DNA of 64,000 nt from NCBI RefSeq assembly GCF_000633255.1, contig NZ_AYMJ01000008.1, positions 1 through 64,000 of the forward strand, read 5' to 3'. This DNA comes from Pseudomonas sp. H1h (GTDB taxonomy: Bacteria; Pseudomonadota; Gammaproteobacteria; Pseudomonadales; Pseudomonadaceae). The notes beneath the pieces are model-generated. The model did no database searches and was not told the origin of the DNA. It saw nothing but the letters and a program-made list of their open reading frames with translations. Each line of letters begins with the position of its first letter. Within the stretch, counting starts at the first letter, position 1. Both the position numbers and the translations under genes were made by a program. Shown here piece after piece: positions 62,108 through 64,000 of this stretch.

Positions 62108-64000
62108 ATGTCCACTCCGTCTACAGTAGATGAAACACGGTTTCGCAAACTCCTGACCCGCAACATCGCGCTGCCATTGGGCGTTGGTGCGATCAGTGCC
62201 GTGTTTTTCGTGGCGCTGATCACTTATCTGCTGTCCGTGATTCAGTGGGTGGAGCACACCGACCGGGTGATCAATAACGCCAATGAGGCGGTGAAACTCA
62301 CCGTGGATCTGGAAACCGGCATGCGCGGCTTTCTGCTCAGCGGTGACGAGCACTTCCTCGACCCGTATGAAACTGCCAAACCTCGGATCAACGTAGCACT
62401 CAATACCTTGCTCGAGCTGACCGCCGACAACCCGGTGCAGATCGACCGTTTGCGGCGTTTGCAGGCGTTGCAGACCGAGTGGAGCAACTATGCGCAATCG
62501 ATGATCGATCTGCAGCGCTCCAGCGGTGACTATAAAGCCGCAGTCAAGGCCGGACGCGGCAAGCGCCTGACTGATGAAATCCGCAAACAGTTCGAAGATG
62601 TGATCGACATGGAACAGCAGTTGCGCACCACGCGTAACGAAGATGTGCGCCGCACCACGATCTGGAGCATTTCTCTTTATCTGCTGTTTATTGCCGGCAT
62701 CAGCGGTTTGCTGGCGTATATAGGCCGACGTGATCTGGTCAGTCTGTCTGACAGCTACAGCGCCAACCTGGCCGCGCAGCAAGCCAGCGCCGAGCGTCTG
62801 GAGCGTCAGGCTTGGATGCGCAGCGGTCAGACCGAATTGGCGGAACAGGTGTTGGGGCAACTGACGCTCAATCTGCTGGGGCGCAACATCTTGCAGTTCT
62901 GCGCGCAGTACCTGGGCACCGCAGTGGCGGCGCTGTATGTGCGCGAAGAGCACGGTGGCCTGAAGCGGGTGGCGTCTTACGGATTTTCCCGCGAGCAGGA
63001 AGAACAGGATCAGTCGATCTACAGCGGCGAAGGCATTGTCGGTCAGGTGGTTCAGCAGGGCCGTCTGATTCGTCTGGATTCGGTGCCGTCGGACTACTTC
63101 AAGGTCAGCTCCGGTCTGGGCGAAGGCCTGCCGCACAGTGTGCTGGTGGTGCCGACCAGTGATGACGAGCGGGTCAACGGCGTGATCGAACTGGGCTTCC
63201 TGCGCCCGCTGACTCAGCGCGACGTTGAATTGCTTGAGCTGATTGCCGGCAACATTGGCACCTCGATCGAGGCGGCGCGCTATCGCCAGCGTCTGCAGGA
63301 AGTGCTGGCCGAAACCCAGCAGCTCAACGAAGAGTTGCAGGTGCAGCAGGAAGAACTCAAGACCGCCAACGAAGAGCTGGAAGAGCAGTCGCGGATTCTC
63401 AAGGAGTCCCAGGCACACCTGGAAACCCAGCAGGTCGAGCTGGAACAGACCAACGAGCAACTGGCGGAACAGGCGCAGACCCTGGCCGAGCAACGCGACG
63501 CCATGGACCTGAAGAACACCGAGCTCAATCAGGTGCAGGTGCAGCTCGAGGAGCGCGCCGAAGAGCTGCAGCGTTCGAGCAAGTACAAGTCCGAGTTCCT
63601 CGCCAACATGTCCCACGAACTGCGCACGCCGTTGAACAGTTCGCTGATCCTGGCCAAGTTGCTGGCGGAGAACCCGCAGGACAATTTGAGTGCCGAGCAG
63701 GTCAAGTTCGCTGAATCGATCTATTCCGCCGGCAACGACCTGCTGAACCTGATCAACGACATTCTCGACATTTCCAAGGTCGAGGCCGGCAAGCTCGAAG
63801 TGATCCCGGAAAACACCAGCGTCGCGCGCCTGGCGGACGGCCTGCGCAGCGTGTTCGAACCGCTGGCGGCGGACAAACAACTGACGTTCAGCGTCGATCT
63901 GCAACCGGGTGCGCCGGCCATGCTGTTCACCGATCGCCAACGTCTGGAACAGGTGATCAAGAACCTGCTGTCCAATGCCGTGAAGTTCACCGAGAAAGGT
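62108..64000 (+). CDS. CHASE3-GAF histidine kinase, truncated by window end
   Basis: At least 631 residues; the gene continues past the window. A membrane helix (about 26-48) is followed by a periplasmic CHASE3 domain (VKLTVDLETGMRGFLLSGDEHFLDPY), a second helix (ISLYLLFIAGISGLLAYIG), a GAF-like domain (about 250-395), a long coiled coil rich in Gln/Glu, and a HisKA domain with His503 in MSHELRTPLN. The N box NLLSNAVKFTEKG is the last visible element. Proteins of this layout in Pseudomonas usually go on into receiver domains. It is divergent from the response regulator. Confidence 0.92.
   Translation, partial: MSTPSTVDETRFRKLLTRNIALPLGVGAISAVFFVALITYLLSVIQWVEHTDRVINNANEAVKLTVDLETGMRGFLLSGDEHFLDPYETAKPRINVALNTLLELTADNPVQIDRLRRLQALQTEWSNYAQSMIDLQRSSGDYKAAVKAGRGKRLTDEIRKQFEDVIDMEQQLRTTRNEDVRRTTIWSISLYLLFIAGISGLLAYIGRRDLVSLSDSYSANLAAQQASAERLERQAWMRSGQTELAEQVLGQLTLNLLGRNILQFCAQYLGTAVAALYVREEHGGLKRVASYGFSREQEEQDQSIYSGEGIVGQVVQQGRLIRLDSVPSDYFKVSSGLGEGLPHSVLVVPTSDDERVNGVIELGFLRPLTQRDVELLELIAGNIGTSIEAARYRQRLQEVLAETQQLNEELQVQQEELKTANEELEEQSRILKESQAHLETQQVELEQTNEQLAEQAQTLAEQRDAMDLKNTELNQVQVQLEERAEELQRSSKYKSEFLANMSHELRTPLNSSLILAKLLAENPQDNLSAEQVKFAESIYSAGNDLLNLINDILDISKVEAGKLEVIPENTSVARLADGLRSVFEPLAADKQLTFSVDLQPGAPAMLFTDRQRLEQVIKNLLSNAVKFTEKG

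Noticed and set aside
61718..63940. Minus-strand frame of 740 codons
   Set aside because: It is the complement of the histidine kinase coding sequence, a usual high-GC shadow; its His/Gln-rich translation has no domain and it overlaps the response regulator.
1..64000. Prophage, integron or insertion sequence
   Set aside because: No transposase, integrase, tail or capsid gene and no target-site duplications were seen; the only phage-related gene is vgrG of the T6SS island.

Overview
The window reads as a chromosomal segment of a fluorescent Pseudomonas (P. fluorescens group). The evidence is high GC with NNS-style codon use, many REP elements of the GGGAGCGAGCCTGCTCGCGA / GGGAGCGGGCTTGCTCGCGA type, the fapABCDEF amyloid operon, the mannitol/polyol operon mtlEFGKDYZ with mtlR, and several Pseudomonas-typical small proteins (DUF1652, DUF2790). 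I see no tRNA, rRNA, CRISPR array, prophage or insertion sequence.

Layout. 0-3.5 kb: nhaB, a delta-60 repeat protein and a small conserved protein. 3.8-10.5 kb: a VpsR-like sigma-54 activator convergent with the functional amyloid operon fapA-B-C-D-E-F; upstream of fapA are a -24/-12 promoter and two 20-bp operator-like sites. 10.5-24 kb: mostly housekeeping and metabolism (NadR-like kinase + pnuC, a Cache chemoreceptor, uppP, a LysR regulator/azoR pair, an alpha/beta hydrolase, an MFS transporter, an ABC-F ATPase, lpxO, Ku). 24-29.6 kb: a small secreted protein, a PQQ-type sugar dehydrogenase, and a divergent cluster of GNAT-C39 peptidase / RLAN-ATP-grasp ligase / CorA-like channel. 30-34.3 kb: a short threonine dehydratase behind what looks like a complete Ile-codon attenuator, then small genes including ecotin and a structured leader module before a small conserved protein. 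34.3-42.8 kb: an orphan type VI secretion island (vgrG, DUF4123 adaptor, LysM effector, two paralogous Sel1-repeat candidate immunity proteins) whose distal end is markedly AT-rich. 43-45.2 kb: an OprD-family porin and an SLT lipoprotein. 45.3-55.1 kb: the mtl polyol operon, divided by REP elements. 55.1-61.3 kb: a PI-PLC-like protein, a glycosyltransferase and a very large toxin-like protein with an M35-like zinc-protease signature, whose reading frame is broken at an A8 tract. 61.5-64 kb: a response regulator divergent from a CHASE3-GAF histidine kinase that runs off the window.

How genes work together. The fap genes make, cap and export an amyloid fibre, and the adjacent activator is the obvious candidate regulator. 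The mtl genes import a polyol by an ABC transporter (MtlE/F/G/K), oxidise it (MtlD) and phosphorylate the products (MtlY, MtlZ) under MtlR. In the T6SS island VgrG should be loaded with the LysM effector by the DUF4123 adaptor, with the Sel1 proteins protecting the producer. The strongest items for follow-up are the ilvA attenuator, the fap promoter architecture, the frameshifted metalloprotease toxin, the LysM effector island and the ATP-grasp/C39 cluster. All calls come from reading the sequence; no database search was run.
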